A program made the translations under genes and the position numbers. 7,154 bases of DNA from Campylobacteraceae bacterium (GTDB lineage: Bacteria; Campylobacterota; Campylobacteria; Campylobacterales; Sulfurovaceae), in contig JALSQJ010000235.1 in the NCBI GenBank assembly GCA_026985495.1, positions 1-7,154 on the forward strand. The letters run 5' to 3'. Under the pieces are notes generated by a model. It saw nothing but the letters and a program-made list of their open reading frames with translations, was not told where the DNA came from and searched no databases. Below, piece after piece: positions 1-5,815 of the stretch. Position 1 is the stretch's first letter; every line of letters starts with the position of its first letter.

Positions 1-84
1 GCAGAACGAAATGAGTTTGTAAAAATTGAATATACTAATGGTACTGTAGGATGGATTAAGCATGAAGACCTTTGCGAAAATTAG
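1..84 (+). CDS. C-terminal end of a bacterial SH3-domain protein (partial)
   Basis: Frame 1 is open from the window edge to a TAG at 82-84 and encodes 27 residues. The tail has the usual ending of a bacterial SH3 repeat: alternating hydrophobic residues (FVKIEY), a turn (TNGTVG), then GWIKHEDL, where the conserved G-W-hydrophobic pattern closes the barrel. In the family such domains usually sit in periplasmic or envelope proteins, sometimes after TPR repeats, but the N-terminal part lies outside the window and the full architecture cannot be seen. The last 23 bases overlap the start of plsC in another frame, so the two genes are probably cotranscribed and translationally coupled. The call rests on a short stretch. 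Confidence 0.6.
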   Translation, partial: AERNEFVKIEYTNGTVGWIKHEDLCEN

Positions 85-775
85 ATTTTATTATGGGGCA
101 GCGACCATATCCTTTATAGCTGCAGGAATCATGGTTCCACTTATGATAATTTTTCCTAAGAAAAGGTCATATATCTTGCACTATTGGAACAGAATAATTA
201 TAAAATTATTGGGTGGTAATATTATTACTCATGGGAAACGTGACAATAGTGTCAATATGTTTATCTCAAACCATCAAGGAATTATTGATATTATAGCCTT
301 AGAAGCAGCAGAGAATACCGATATACAATGGGTAGCTAAAAAACAACTCTTTGATGCTCCTTGGTTTGGCTATCTATTAAAACTTCCAAAAATGATAGAG
401 GTAGATAGAGAAAATAAAAGTGGCTTAATTAAACTTTTACATGATGTAAAAGAGACAATTACAGACAAACACCATAGAGTTATCTGTATATTTCCAGAAG
501 GAACAAGAACCGATAAACAGAAGCTACTAAAGTTTAAAGGTGGAACACGCATTGTTGCAGAGAAACTTCAATTAACCATTCAACCTATTGTCATTACAAA
601 CAGTAAGAGACTCCTTAATGAGCATAACAAAACAGCTCATTCGGCAACGGTACACATCACCTATTTAGAGCCTTTTAAAGTCTCTAAAGAGGATAAAAAC
701 TGGTACAATAGAGTACAACAAACAATGCAAGAGTGTATTAACAATGAACTCAATAAATATAAAAGAGAACGATAG
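62..775 (+). CDS. plsC: 1-acyl-sn-glycerol-3-phosphate acyltransferase (PlsC family)
   Basis: The 237-residue protein has the glycerolipid acyltransferase motifs in order: the catalytic HX4D box (H71, D76 in NHQGIIDI), a substrate-contact region around E113-V-D-R116, the FPEGTR box (144-149) and a late hydrophobic-proline block (QPIVI, 174-178). The family transfers a fatty acyl group to the sn-2 position of lysophosphatidic acid, giving phosphatidic acid at the cytoplasmic membrane. Residues about 8-32 are hydrophobic and fit the usual N-terminal membrane anchor. The length is normal for PlsC. The ATG at 62 is chosen because it keeps this anchor; the next in-frame ATG (residue 24) would cut through it. 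AGGA at 48-51 is a possible Shine-Dalgarno. The start lies inside the upstream SH3 gene and the TAG directly abuts the next ATG, so this is the middle gene of a compact operon. Other lysophospholipid acyltransferases share these motifs, so the exact acceptor is inferred. Confidence 0.92.
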   Translation: MKTFAKIRFYYGAATISFIAAGIMVPLMIIFPKKRSYILHYWNRIIIKLLGGNIITHGKRDNSVNMFISNHQGIIDIIALEAAENTDIQWVAKKQLFDAPWFGYLLKLPKMIEVDRENKSGLIKLLHDVKETITDKHHRVICIFPEGTRTDKQKLLKFKGGTRIVAEKLQLTIQPIVITNSKRLLNEHNKTAHSATVHITYLEPFKVSKEDKNWYNRVQQTMQECINNELNKYKRER

Positions 776-1063
776 ATGTATAATGATGAAACCATAGAAG
801 AGACTTCCCCTTTAAGAGATGAAGTTGAAAAACATATTAGAAAACTGATTAAACCTTTAAAAGAGGAAGATGAACTAAAAGCCATTCTAAAAGTAAAACT
901 CACCAAAAAAGAGTTTAAAGTTTTAAACAATTGGGCATACAATAAAGAGGTAGAACCCCTTCTTGAAAAACTATCCATAGATGAAGAGCGTTATGGTGAG
1001 CTATCATTAAAACTTATTAAGAAGCTAAACCAAGAGAGACTAAAGCAGGAGATAATGATTTAA
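776..1063 (+). CDS. Small charged protein of unknown function, coupled to plsC
   Basis: This is a 95-residue, highly charged protein rich in Lys, Glu and Leu, with no Cys, no signal peptide and no membrane segment, so it is probably cytoplasmic and mostly helical. I do not recognise a named family. Residues about 42-86, from LTKKEFKVL to LIKKLN, have the spacing of a sigma-70 region 4-like or LuxR-like helix-turn-helix: L-T-x-x-E-x-x-V-L, then L-x-x-x-L-x-I, a variable turn, then a final helix ending KKL. This is a by-eye resemblance, not a domain hit. The ATG follows the plsC TAG with no gap, so translation probably depends on ribosomes finishing plsC; there is only a weak purine-rich site (AAAGAGAA) upstream. 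Its TAA abuts the stop of the convergent symporter gene. Its compact fit between the two neighbours supports it being a real gene. Confidence 0.75.
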   Translation: MYNDETIEETSPLRDEVEKHIRKLIKPLKEEDELKAILKVKLTKKEFKVLNNWAYNKEVEPLLEKLSIDEERYGELSLKLIKKLNQERLKQEIMI

Positions 1064-1071
1064 TTATCTTC
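1048..1071. terminator. Hairpin across the convergent stop codons (candidate bidirectional terminator)
   Basis: The arms GGAGATAAT (1048-1056) and ATTATCTTC (1063-1071) pair over nine positions with one G-U wobble (on the + strand transcript) around a six-base loop. The hairpin contains the stop codons of both convergent genes. The + strand continues into a pyrimidine-rich stretch (TCTTCTCTCC) rather than a clean T-run, and the minus-strand tail is also imperfect, so termination is plausible but not certain. Confidence 0.4.
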
Positions 1072-2566
1072 TCTTCTCTCCAAGCATCATGATGAAAAAG
1101 GAGACCAATGTTCCTAAAATCATCATGAGAGAAAAATCTATTTTTATAAATCTACCTAAAAGATAAGGCTGAAGAGCTAAAACGGTCATGAAACCACCAA
1201 TTAATGCCCAAAGTACAGTTTTTTCATTACCTCTATTGGTAAATATGGCAGCACCATAAACCCCCAAAAGTGATGCATATGCAAATGCCATAACACCCAA
1301 TGCAAAACTTAAAAGAGGCAGATTTGTATATTGTTGCCAATAGAAACTAACCATCGCCATTATGGAGAGAAGAAGAGCAAAAACTAGAACCATTACTCTA
1401 CTAGCTTTTAAATAGTATAATTCACTTTTTTGATTTTTGGAAATCCAAGGTCGATAGATATCTTCAATGGCAACTGATGACATGGCAGAAAGCACCGAAT
1501 TGGTTGAAGAGAGAGCTGCAGCAATCGCCCCAACAGTTACCAAACCTCTTAACCCCTCTGGCATCTCATTTAAAATATAGAGCATAAAAATTTTAACACT
1601 CTCTCCATCTATATTTTGGTCAACACAAGCTGACTTTACTGAAGAGAGTTCAGGATGTTGATAGAAGATATATAGTAAGAGACCAATAATTAAAAAAAGA
1701 AGTGCAACAGGAATAGTAAAAATAATAGAGTAGATAAGTGAACGAGACCCCTCTTCTCTATTTTTACAAGTAAGTACTCGTTGTGTCATATCTTGGTCAA
1801 GTCCATACGCTGCAATATTTAGCAAAAACCAACCTGTAAGCAGTGTCCAAATGCTAAAACCACCAGAGAATGAGAAATCTATAAGTTTTAATTTGTTGTT
1901 CTCATTAAGGGTTGCCATAATGGTTGAGAAGTCACTATTTAAAGAGTAGTAGAGGTAAATAACCACAGCAAGACCAGCCCCTATATATGTAACAGCTTGA
2001 ATAATATCTGAAAATATAACCGACTTCACCCCACCAAAATAGGTATAACCTAACGCTCCTATTATCAATATAGCAATAGAGATAACAATATGCATTGCGA
2101 CAATATCATTAAAGAGTATCATTGAGATAGCTAAAGCTCCAATGTAGAGTCTTGCTCCACTTGCAAAGAGACGACCTACTAAAAACATTACACCTGCGTA
2201 TCTTTTAGAGGTCTCTCCGTAACGATGTTCTAGGTACTCATAGACTGTTATGGCATTAATAGCATAAAATTTTGGAACTAAGACTTTTGAAACAAACAAA
2301 ATAGCTAAAAAAGCAGAAGCATAAAAACCTAAAAAAGTTAAATCATGTTTATAGGAGTACTCTGGTCCACCTAAAAATGTAGCAGCTGATTGAGAAGTAG
2401 CTAAAACAGAGATTGCCACAGCCAACATAGGCATAGTGTTAGCACCTGTAAAATAGTCTCGTGAGGTTTTTACTTTTGTTTGACTCAAAATAATAGTTGT
2501 TAATATAAGAACTAAAAAATAGGAGAAAAATATTATCCAATCTAATGTAGAAAAATTTGATTGCAT
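1064..2566 (-). CDS. Sodium:solute symporter (SSS/SLC5 family)
   Basis: The 500-residue polytopic inner-membrane protein has an alternation of hydrophobic helices consistent with the 13-helix SSS fold. Family landmarks are visible: an early SRDYFTG loop (35-41), an unwound first core helix around ATSQSAATFLGGP (56-68), a GGVKSVIFSDIIQ segment (178-190), GLDQDMTQR (255-263), which resembles the DQ...QR motif of SLC5-type carriers, and AALSSTNSVLSAMSS (350-364). In the last segment, A350, S353 and S354 match by eye the A-x-x-S-S pattern that binds Na+ at the Na2 site in vSGLT. The family couples inward Na+ flow to uptake of sugars, amino acids, organic acids or sialic acids; the substrate cannot be read from the sequence. 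There is no fused kinase domain. AAAGG just upstream of the ATG serves as ribosome binding site. It is divergent from an outer-membrane porin and convergent, with no gap, on the plsC operon. Confidence 0.9.
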   Translation of the reverse strand: MQSNFSTLDWIIFFSYFLVLILTTIILSQTKVKTSRDYFTGANTMPMLAVAISVLATSQSAATFLGGPEYSYKHDLTFLGFYASAFLAILFVSKVLVPKFYAINAITVYEYLEHRYGETSKRYAGVMFLVGRLFASGARLYIGALAISMILFNDIVAMHIVISIAILIIGALGYTYFGGVKSVIFSDIIQAVTYIGAGLAVVIYLYYSLNSDFSTIMATLNENNKLKLIDFSFSGGFSIWTLLTGWFLLNIAAYGLDQDMTQRVLTCKNREEGSRSLIYSIIFTIPVALLFLIIGLLLYIFYQHPELSSVKSACVDQNIDGESVKIFMLYILNEMPEGLRGLVTVGAIAAALSSTNSVLSAMSSVAIEDIYRPWISKNQKSELYYLKASRVMVLVFALLLSIMAMVSFYWQQYTNLPLLSFALGVMAFAYASLLGVYGAAIFTNRGNEKTVLWALIGGFMTVLALQPYLLGRFIKIDFSLMMILGTLVSFFIMMLGEKRR

Positions 2567-2590
2567 TATTTACCTTTTTATCAATATAGA

Positions 2591-2608
2591 AATCTAAATC
2601 GTTAGATT
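2591..2608. promoter_or_regulatory. Operator-like palindrome over the symporter -10/start site
   Basis: AATCTAA (2591-2597) and TTAGATT (2602-2608) are perfect inverted arms around a four-base centre, ATCG. The dyad overlaps the last bases of the predicted minus-strand -10 box and is centred on the predicted start site, where a bound repressor would block transcription. It could instead form a small hairpin at the 5' end of the mRNA. The regulator is unknown and none is encoded in the window. Confidence 0.4.
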
Positions 2609-2617
2609 ATATCAAAA
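2606..2617 (-). promoter_or_regulatory. Predicted sigma-70 promoter of the symporter gene
   Basis: On the minus strand the sequence reads TTTTGATATAAT: a perfect -10 TATAAT (2606-2611) with an extended -10 G and preceding T-stretch, the form common in Campylobacterota where the -35 box is weak. The hexamer 17 bp upstream (GTCATT) is a poor -35. Transcription would start near 2599, giving a leader of about 33 bases before the ATG at 2566. Confidence 0.6.
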
Positions 2618-2672
2618 TGAGACTTCTAAATGACTAAGATTAAACAACTCCTACTCTTTAATACATCTATCT

Positions 2673-2684
2673 ACAATATATTGT
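2673..2684. repeat. 12-bp perfect palindrome in the divergent intergenic region
   Basis: ACAATATATTGT is its own reverse complement. It lies between the symporter and porin promoters, about 73 bp upstream of the symporter start and 106 bp upstream of the porin -10. It could be a protein-binding site, but in DNA this AT-rich a chance palindrome is quite possible. Confidence 0.25.
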
Positions 2685-2733
2685 TATTATGGGCTTTTAA
2701 GAGTGTTACAAGAGTCAACAATTATAGTATATT

Positions 2734-2752
2734 TTAAATGGCATACATTTAA
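2734..2752. promoter_or_regulatory. Inverted repeat upstream of the porin promoter
   Basis: TTAAATG (2734-2740) and CATTTAA (2746-2752) form seven-base inverted arms around GCATA. The centre is about 48 bases upstream of the predicted porin transcription start, a position typical of activator sites. The arms do not resemble the palindrome at the symporter promoter, so the two genes need not share a regulator. Confidence 0.3.
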
Positions 2753-2778
2753 TACACAATTAGAAACAACCTAAAAGA

Positions 2779-2784
2779 TATAAT
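2779..2784 (+). promoter_or_regulatory. Predicted -10 box of the porin gene
   Basis: A perfect TATAAT lies 40 bases upstream of the porin ATG, with the start site expected near 2791. The sequence 17 bp further upstream (ACAATT) is not a convincing -35, so the promoter may need an activator or rely on upstream A/T tracts. A second weaker candidate, TATAAC, lies at 2789-2794. Confidence 0.5.
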
Positions 2785-2824
2785 ACAATATAACTTAACA
2801 TTAATAAAAATAATTAAGGTTACT

Positions 2825-4321
2825 ATGAAAAATATATATACTTTTACACTTTTTTTTATAGGAGTAGAACTTCTAAATGCGAATACCATATCTGATAAAG
2901 ATACTTCTATGCCTAAAAAAAAGATAGTTGCAAAGCAGAGAATTAACTGTAATATGACAGTAAAGTATCTAAAACGTCCTAAACGAGTTGATAAATTTAC
3001 CAATATTTTAACAAAAGGGATTCTATATGGTCGCTTTAGAACCAACACATTTATATTTGATGCTGGGAGTGCAGGAGAAGATCACCACTCAATAGGAATC
3101 GGTGGAAACCTAATCTATAAAAGTGCAAGATATAAGGGTTTTTCATTTACATCTGGTCTATACACTTCTCAAAATCTTGGTCCAACCAATAAAGAAGATT
3201 TAGGAAATTATCGTTACGGTAAAGATACCTTCTCTCGTTATGCTGTAGCTACAGAAGGTAGAGATGGAATGACCGTACTCACCCAAAACTATCTCTCCTA
3301 TAAAAAGAGTAGAGTTGAGTTAAAAATTGGACGATTTCTTTTAGAGACATTTTTATTAAAATCACACGATACAAAGATGATTCCTAATGCATTTGAAGGA
3401 GCGAATTTAAGAATTAGTACTATTCCAAAAACTAAAATACAATTTGCCTATATAACAAAACAGAAACTAAGAGACCATGAGAATTTTCATGGTGTACTCT
3501 CTTACAATGATGACACTTCATCTCCCTATGCAAAGTGGAGAGGAAATGACGATGGTGCAATGCATAGAGGATTAACTGTATCGAGACTTGATGCAAAAGG
3601 AATAGATGATAGAGTAATAATCTTTGAGACACAAAATCGTTCTATCAAAAATACCAAAATTAGAGTAGGATATACATCTGTTCCTAAACTAGTTTCATCT
3701 CTAGTTTTAGAAGGAACTTATAAGTTTAAATTTGAAAATGGACTAAAAGTTAAACCATCTTTGAGATATATGGAGCAGTTTGATGATGGAGCAGGAGCTA
3801 TTGGTGGGTCAAATTTAAAAAACAATACTATAGGATACAACAATCCAAATAGTTTAGCATCTTCTCTTCTTGCTTCAAGAGTTGACTTTATTTATGGAGC
3901 AGGAAGTTTACGTTTTGGCTATTCAGAAGTTGAAGATAATGGTGATATTATTGCTCCTTGGCATGCACAACCCACAGCTGGATATACACGACCCATGTCA
4001 GGAATGAACTGGTATGCCAATACTAAGACAGTAATGATAAGAGCTGATTATGACCTACCTAAAGATACCTTTTTAGAAGATATACATCTAATGAGCCGTT
4101 ACACCATGAACAATTTTGATGACCGTAAACCTGGTGTTACATCTGATACAAATATCTTTACCTTTGATATTATTAAACGTTTTAAAGATAATCCAAATCT
4201 TTTGTTAAAACTACGTTCTATTTTTGTAAAAGAGGACCATAAAATTGCCAATTTAGATGGAAGCTACAAAGTTGACCCAAGCTATAATGCCCTACGTTTA
4301 GAGATGAATTACCTATTTTAA
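2825..4321 (+). CDS. OprD-like outer-membrane porin
   Basis: The 498-residue protein has a short signal peptide (Lys at position 3, hydrophobic 5-17, probable cleavage after A19 in LNA-NT). A soluble, basic N-terminal stretch (about 20-60, with the only Cys at 42) comes next, followed by many amphipathic strands. The first strands (GILYGRFRTNTF, then GIGGNLIYKSARYKGFSFTSGLYTS, about 65-115) follow the OprD-family pattern of a first barrel strand, a G-G-x-L-x-Y segment and an R/Y-x-G-F-x-F hairpin. The chain ends in LRLEMNYLF with a terminal Phe, the usual signal for insertion by the BAM complex. OprD porins form 18-stranded channels for amino acids, carboxylates and other small polar solutes; the substrate here is not deducible. 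AAGG at 2816-2819 is a well-spaced ribosome binding site for this ATG. It is divergent from the Na+ symporter, which suggests but does not prove a shared uptake task. Confidence 0.82.
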   Translation: MKNIYTFTLFFIGVELLNANTISDKDTSMPKKKIVAKQRINCNMTVKYLKRPKRVDKFTNILTKGILYGRFRTNTFIFDAGSAGEDHHSIGIGGNLIYKSARYKGFSFTSGLYTSQNLGPTNKEDLGNYRYGKDTFSRYAVATEGRDGMTVLTQNYLSYKKSRVELKIGRFLLETFLLKSHDTKMIPNAFEGANLRISTIPKTKIQFAYITKQKLRDHENFHGVLSYNDDTSSPYAKWRGNDDGAMHRGLTVSRLDAKGIDDRVIIFETQNRSIKNTKIRVGYTSVPKLVSSLVLEGTYKFKFENGLKVKPSLRYMEQFDDGAGAIGGSNLKNNTIGYNNPNSLASSLLASRVDFIYGAGSLRFGYSEVEDNGDIIAPWHAQPTAGYTRPMSGMNWYANTKTVMIRADYDLPKDTFLEDIHLMSRYTMNNFDDRKPGVTSDTNIFTFDIIKRFKDNPNLLLKLRSIFVKEDHKIANLDGSYKVDPSYNALRLEMNYLF

Positions 4322-4373
4322 CTGATAGATAAGATATTAGATATGGGAGATTTATTTAAATAGATTAGAGATA

Positions 4374-4396
4374 TAGATGAACAGAAAGTTCATCTA
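4374..4396. terminator. Hairpin between porin and rpmA (candidate bidirectional terminator)
   Basis: TAGATGAAC (4374-4382) and GTTCATCTA (4388-4396) are perfect nine-base arms around AGAAA. The hairpin starts 10 bases beyond the rpmA stop and about 50 bases beyond the porin stop, in an 85-bp gap between convergent genes. Neither side has a clean T-run, so it may need Rho or act as an mRNA-stabilising 3' stem. Confidence 0.5.
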
Positions 4397-4406
4397 AATA
4401 TTGAGA

Positions 4407-4661
4407 TTATGCAGGTACTACAGATACTCTTTTTTTACCACGTGAAACGTTTGAGAATTCAACAACACCTTCAATAAGTGCAAATATTGTATGGTCTTTA
4501 CCCATACCAACACCTGTACCAGCATGAACTTTTGTTCCTCTTTGTCTAATAATGATATTACCAGGGATTACTGCTTCCCCACCATATTTCTTAACGCCTA
4601 GTCTTCGACCAGCTGAATCACGGTTATTCTGTGTAGAACCTTGACCTTTCTTATGTGCCAT
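4407..4661 (-). CDS. rpmA: 50S ribosomal protein L27
   Basis: The 84-residue protein is L27 from end to end. It has the conserved start [10 protein letters not shown], whose N-terminal tail reaches towards the peptidyl-transferase centre in the 50S subunit, and the family signature [15 protein letters not shown] (34-48) followed by [13 protein letters not shown]. There is no cleavable N-terminal extension of the kind seen in Firmicutes; the chain starts directly at the mature-type sequence. AGGAG (4668-4672, complement) is well placed for the ATG. It follows rplU with a 15-base gap and is cotranscribed with it. The next gene downstream is the convergent porin, not obgE, which follows rplU-rpmA in many bacteria. 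Confidence 0.98.
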   Translation of the reverse strand: MAHKKGQGSTQNNRDSAGRRLGVKKYGGEAVIPGNIIIRQRGTKVHAGTGVGMGKDHTIFALIEGVVEFSNVSRGKKRVSVVPA

Positions 4662-4676
4662 ACTCTGCTCCTTTTT

Positions 4677-4982
4677 TTATGCTATAGATGTAATTCTAAC
4701 TCTAGTAAAGTCTCTTCTGAAACCTCTTTTAAGTTTTGAATCTTTTCTTCTTCGTTTTTTATAGATAATAACTTTTTTATCTCTACCTTCGTTAATTACC
4801 TCACCTTTAACCACAGCACCCTCTACAAAAGGAGCTCCTACAGTTAATTCACCATTGTCTAATGCTAGAACTTCTTTAAATTCTACTGCTGCTTTTGGCT
4901 CAAGACTCATTTTGTCAAAACAGATGATATCACCCTCTTGAACTTTGAATTGTTGACCACTTGCTTTAATGATTGCGTACAT
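4677..4982 (-). CDS. rplU: 50S ribosomal protein L21
   Basis: The 101-residue protein matches L21 along its whole length: [18 protein letters not shown] at the N-terminus, a central [15 protein letters not shown] segment, and a very basic C-terminal block ([23 protein letters not shown]) that contacts 23S rRNA in the 50S subunit. The length is normal (about 100-104). GAAGGG (4989-4994, complement) provides the ribosome binding site six bases before the ATG. It is the first gene of the rplU-rpmA unit and has its own predicted promoter and a structured leader. Confidence 0.98.
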   Translation of the reverse strand: MYAIIKASGQQFKVQEGDIICFDKMSLEPKAAVEFKEVLALDNGELTVGAPFVEGAVVKGEVINEGRDKKVIIYKKRRRKDSKLKRGFRRDFTRVRITSIA

Positions 4983-5007
4983 TGCAAACCCTTCATTAAT
5001 TGTTGTT

Positions 5008-5029
5008 AGGAGAGACTATAGACTCCCCT
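5008..5029 (-). promoter_or_regulatory. GC-rich hairpin in the rplU leader (candidate regulatory element)
   Basis: On the minus strand AGGGGAG (5029-5023) pairs with CTCTCCT (5014-5008) through seven pairs, one of them a G-U wobble, around an eight-base loop. It lies between the predicted rplU start site (about 5041) and the rplU ribosome binding site and is notably GC-rich for its surroundings. No T-run follows, so it is not a typical terminator. Leader structures often mediate feedback by ribosomal proteins; that role here is inference. Confidence 0.35.
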
Positions 5030-5047
5030 TCTTTTAAAAAGTTTGAG

Positions 5048-5053
5048 ATTATA
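5048..5053 (-). promoter_or_regulatory. rplU: Predicted -10 box of the rplU-rpmA operon
   Basis: On the minus strand TATAAT is preceded by GTTTTGGG, a T-stretch plus G close to the extended -10 form of this phylum. The -35 region is A/T-rich without a good hexamer. The start site would be near 5041, giving a leader of about 59 bases. Confidence 0.55.
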
Positions 5054-5187
5054 CCCAAAACAGTTTTAATTTTGTTTTAAAGTTGATTGTAAACTAAAGT
5101 TAATTAAGATTTATGCAAAAATATTTACGATAATTTGCCAAATACTCTTAAAAAAATCTACTATTTTATCAAGAAAACTCTTCTCTT

Positions 5188-5679
5188 CTATTTTTGATTC
5201 ACTTTTTTTTTAATAACTTCTTGAGTTTTTAACTTCTCATCTGTTTTATTAATATCTTCAACAACAGAAGATTTATTAACATCATCAATCTCTTTTACAT
5301 CTCCACTTATAAAGTCATCTAATGTAGATAATTTAGAAAAAGCTGGTGTCGATGCCCCACCCAACATATTTTTATCTATGGTAACATGACAATCAATACA
5401 TGCCTGTAGTCCATTATGCTCTTTAACTTTTGAGGCAGTCACTTTTTTAATATCATGACAATCCCAACAATCTTGACCACAACCAGAACCCATATCTATC
5501 TTCTCCATCTCCTCTTGAGTGTGACAGGTTTTACATGTAACTAAAACGGCATGGTCTTTGTCCATTTTACCATTCTCTTTTACTAAATTTGGGTGACAAA
5601 CAACACAATCACCTTCACAAGCTTCTGAATTTAGAGTGAAAATAGATAGTGCTACTAATAACAATATAAACTTGTTCAT
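5188..5679 (-). CDS. Small periplasmic tetraheme c-type cytochrome
   Basis: The 163-residue precursor has a signal peptide (hydrophobic 4-16, probable cleavage after A20). The mature part carries four CXXCH heme-attachment sites: C25-H29, C49-H53, C71-H75 and C94-H98. Two further Cys, C21 and C67, each lie four residues before a heme motif, and H43 and H88 each lie six residues before the next heme motif. The whole pattern C-x3-C-x2-C-H...H-x5-C-x2-C-H occurs twice with a 45-46 residue offset, so the protein is a duplicated diheme unit. H43 and H88 are the only His outside the motifs, so at most two hemes can have a second His ligand within the chain. Residues about 115-163 form a charged Lys/Asp/Glu-rich tail without hemes. 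A role as periplasmic electron carrier is likely; partners are unknown. AAGGAA (5685-5690, complement) is the ribosome binding site. Confidence 0.88.
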   Translation of the reverse strand: MNKFILLLVALSIFTLNSEACEGDCVVCHPNLVKENGKMDKDHAVLVTCKTCHTQEEMEKIDMGSGCGQDCWDCHDIKKVTASKVKEHNGLQACIDCHVTIDKNMLGGASTPAFSKLSTLDDFISGDVKEIDDVNKSSVVEDINKTDEKLKTQEVIKKKVNQK

Positions 5680-5706
5680 ATAAATTCCTTTATAATAATT
5701 TAAAAG

Positions 5707-5712
5707 ATTATA
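5707..5712 (-). promoter_or_regulatory. Predicted -10 box of the tetraheme cytochrome gene
   Basis: A perfect minus-strand TATAAT lies 27 bases upstream of the cytochrome ATG. The bases 17 bp further upstream show no convincing -35 hexamer. The 136-bp gap to the FadL-type gene also contains that gene's terminator, so the cytochrome is probably transcribed on its own. Confidence 0.5.
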
Positions 5713-5769
5713 TCCTCTTTTTGATTAGACTTATTGAAAAACTTATGAATTAAAAAAATATTTATTGAG

Positions 5770-5813
5770 AAAAAAGATGGGAATGGAGAGTTACTTTTAG
5801 AGTAACTCTCATC
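5770..5813 (-). terminator. Rho-independent terminator of the FadL-type gene
   Basis: GAGAGTTACT (5786-5795) and AGTAACTCTC (5801-5810) are perfect ten-base arms around a five-base loop, starting a few bases after the gene's TAA. On the minus strand an outer GATG (5813-5810) can also pair with CATC (5779-5776) across a bulge, placing the run of six T (5775-5770) directly after the stem. The T-run is only on the minus-strand side, which fixes the orientation. Confidence 0.8.
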
Positions 5814-5815
5814 TA

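Noticed and set aside
370..978. Minus-strand open frames of 60 and 105 codons opposite plsC and the 95-residue gene
   Set aside because: They are antisense to better-supported genes, show low-complexity Ser/Phe/Leu composition and resemble no family.
1085..1094. Palindrome CATCATGATG in the symporter 3' end
   Set aside because: It lies within codons for Met-rich sequence (IMMLG), has no loop or flanking regulatory context, and is likely chance.
2749..3632. Minus-strand open frames of 99 and 66 codons opposite the porin
   Set aside because: They run across the porin promoter, signal-peptide or barrel coding sequence and have no plausible protein features.
5147..5173. AT-rich inverted repeat downstream of the cytochrome gene as its terminator
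   Set aside because: The stem is almost all A-T with a mismatch and a wobble, and the T-run lies within the stem instead of after it. It is too weak to call.
5203..5211. Run of nine A (minus strand) in the cytochrome C-terminal tail as a phase-variation tract
   Set aside because: It simply encodes three Lys in a Lys-rich tail. Slippage would alter only the last few residues beyond all hemes, and A/T runs of this size are expected in such AT-rich DNA.
5617..5679. Cytochrome as a lipoprotein anchored at C21
   Set aside because: The preceding residues, S-E-A, do not make a proper lipobox, and the equivalent C67 in the second module suggests that C21 belongs to the repeated heme unit.
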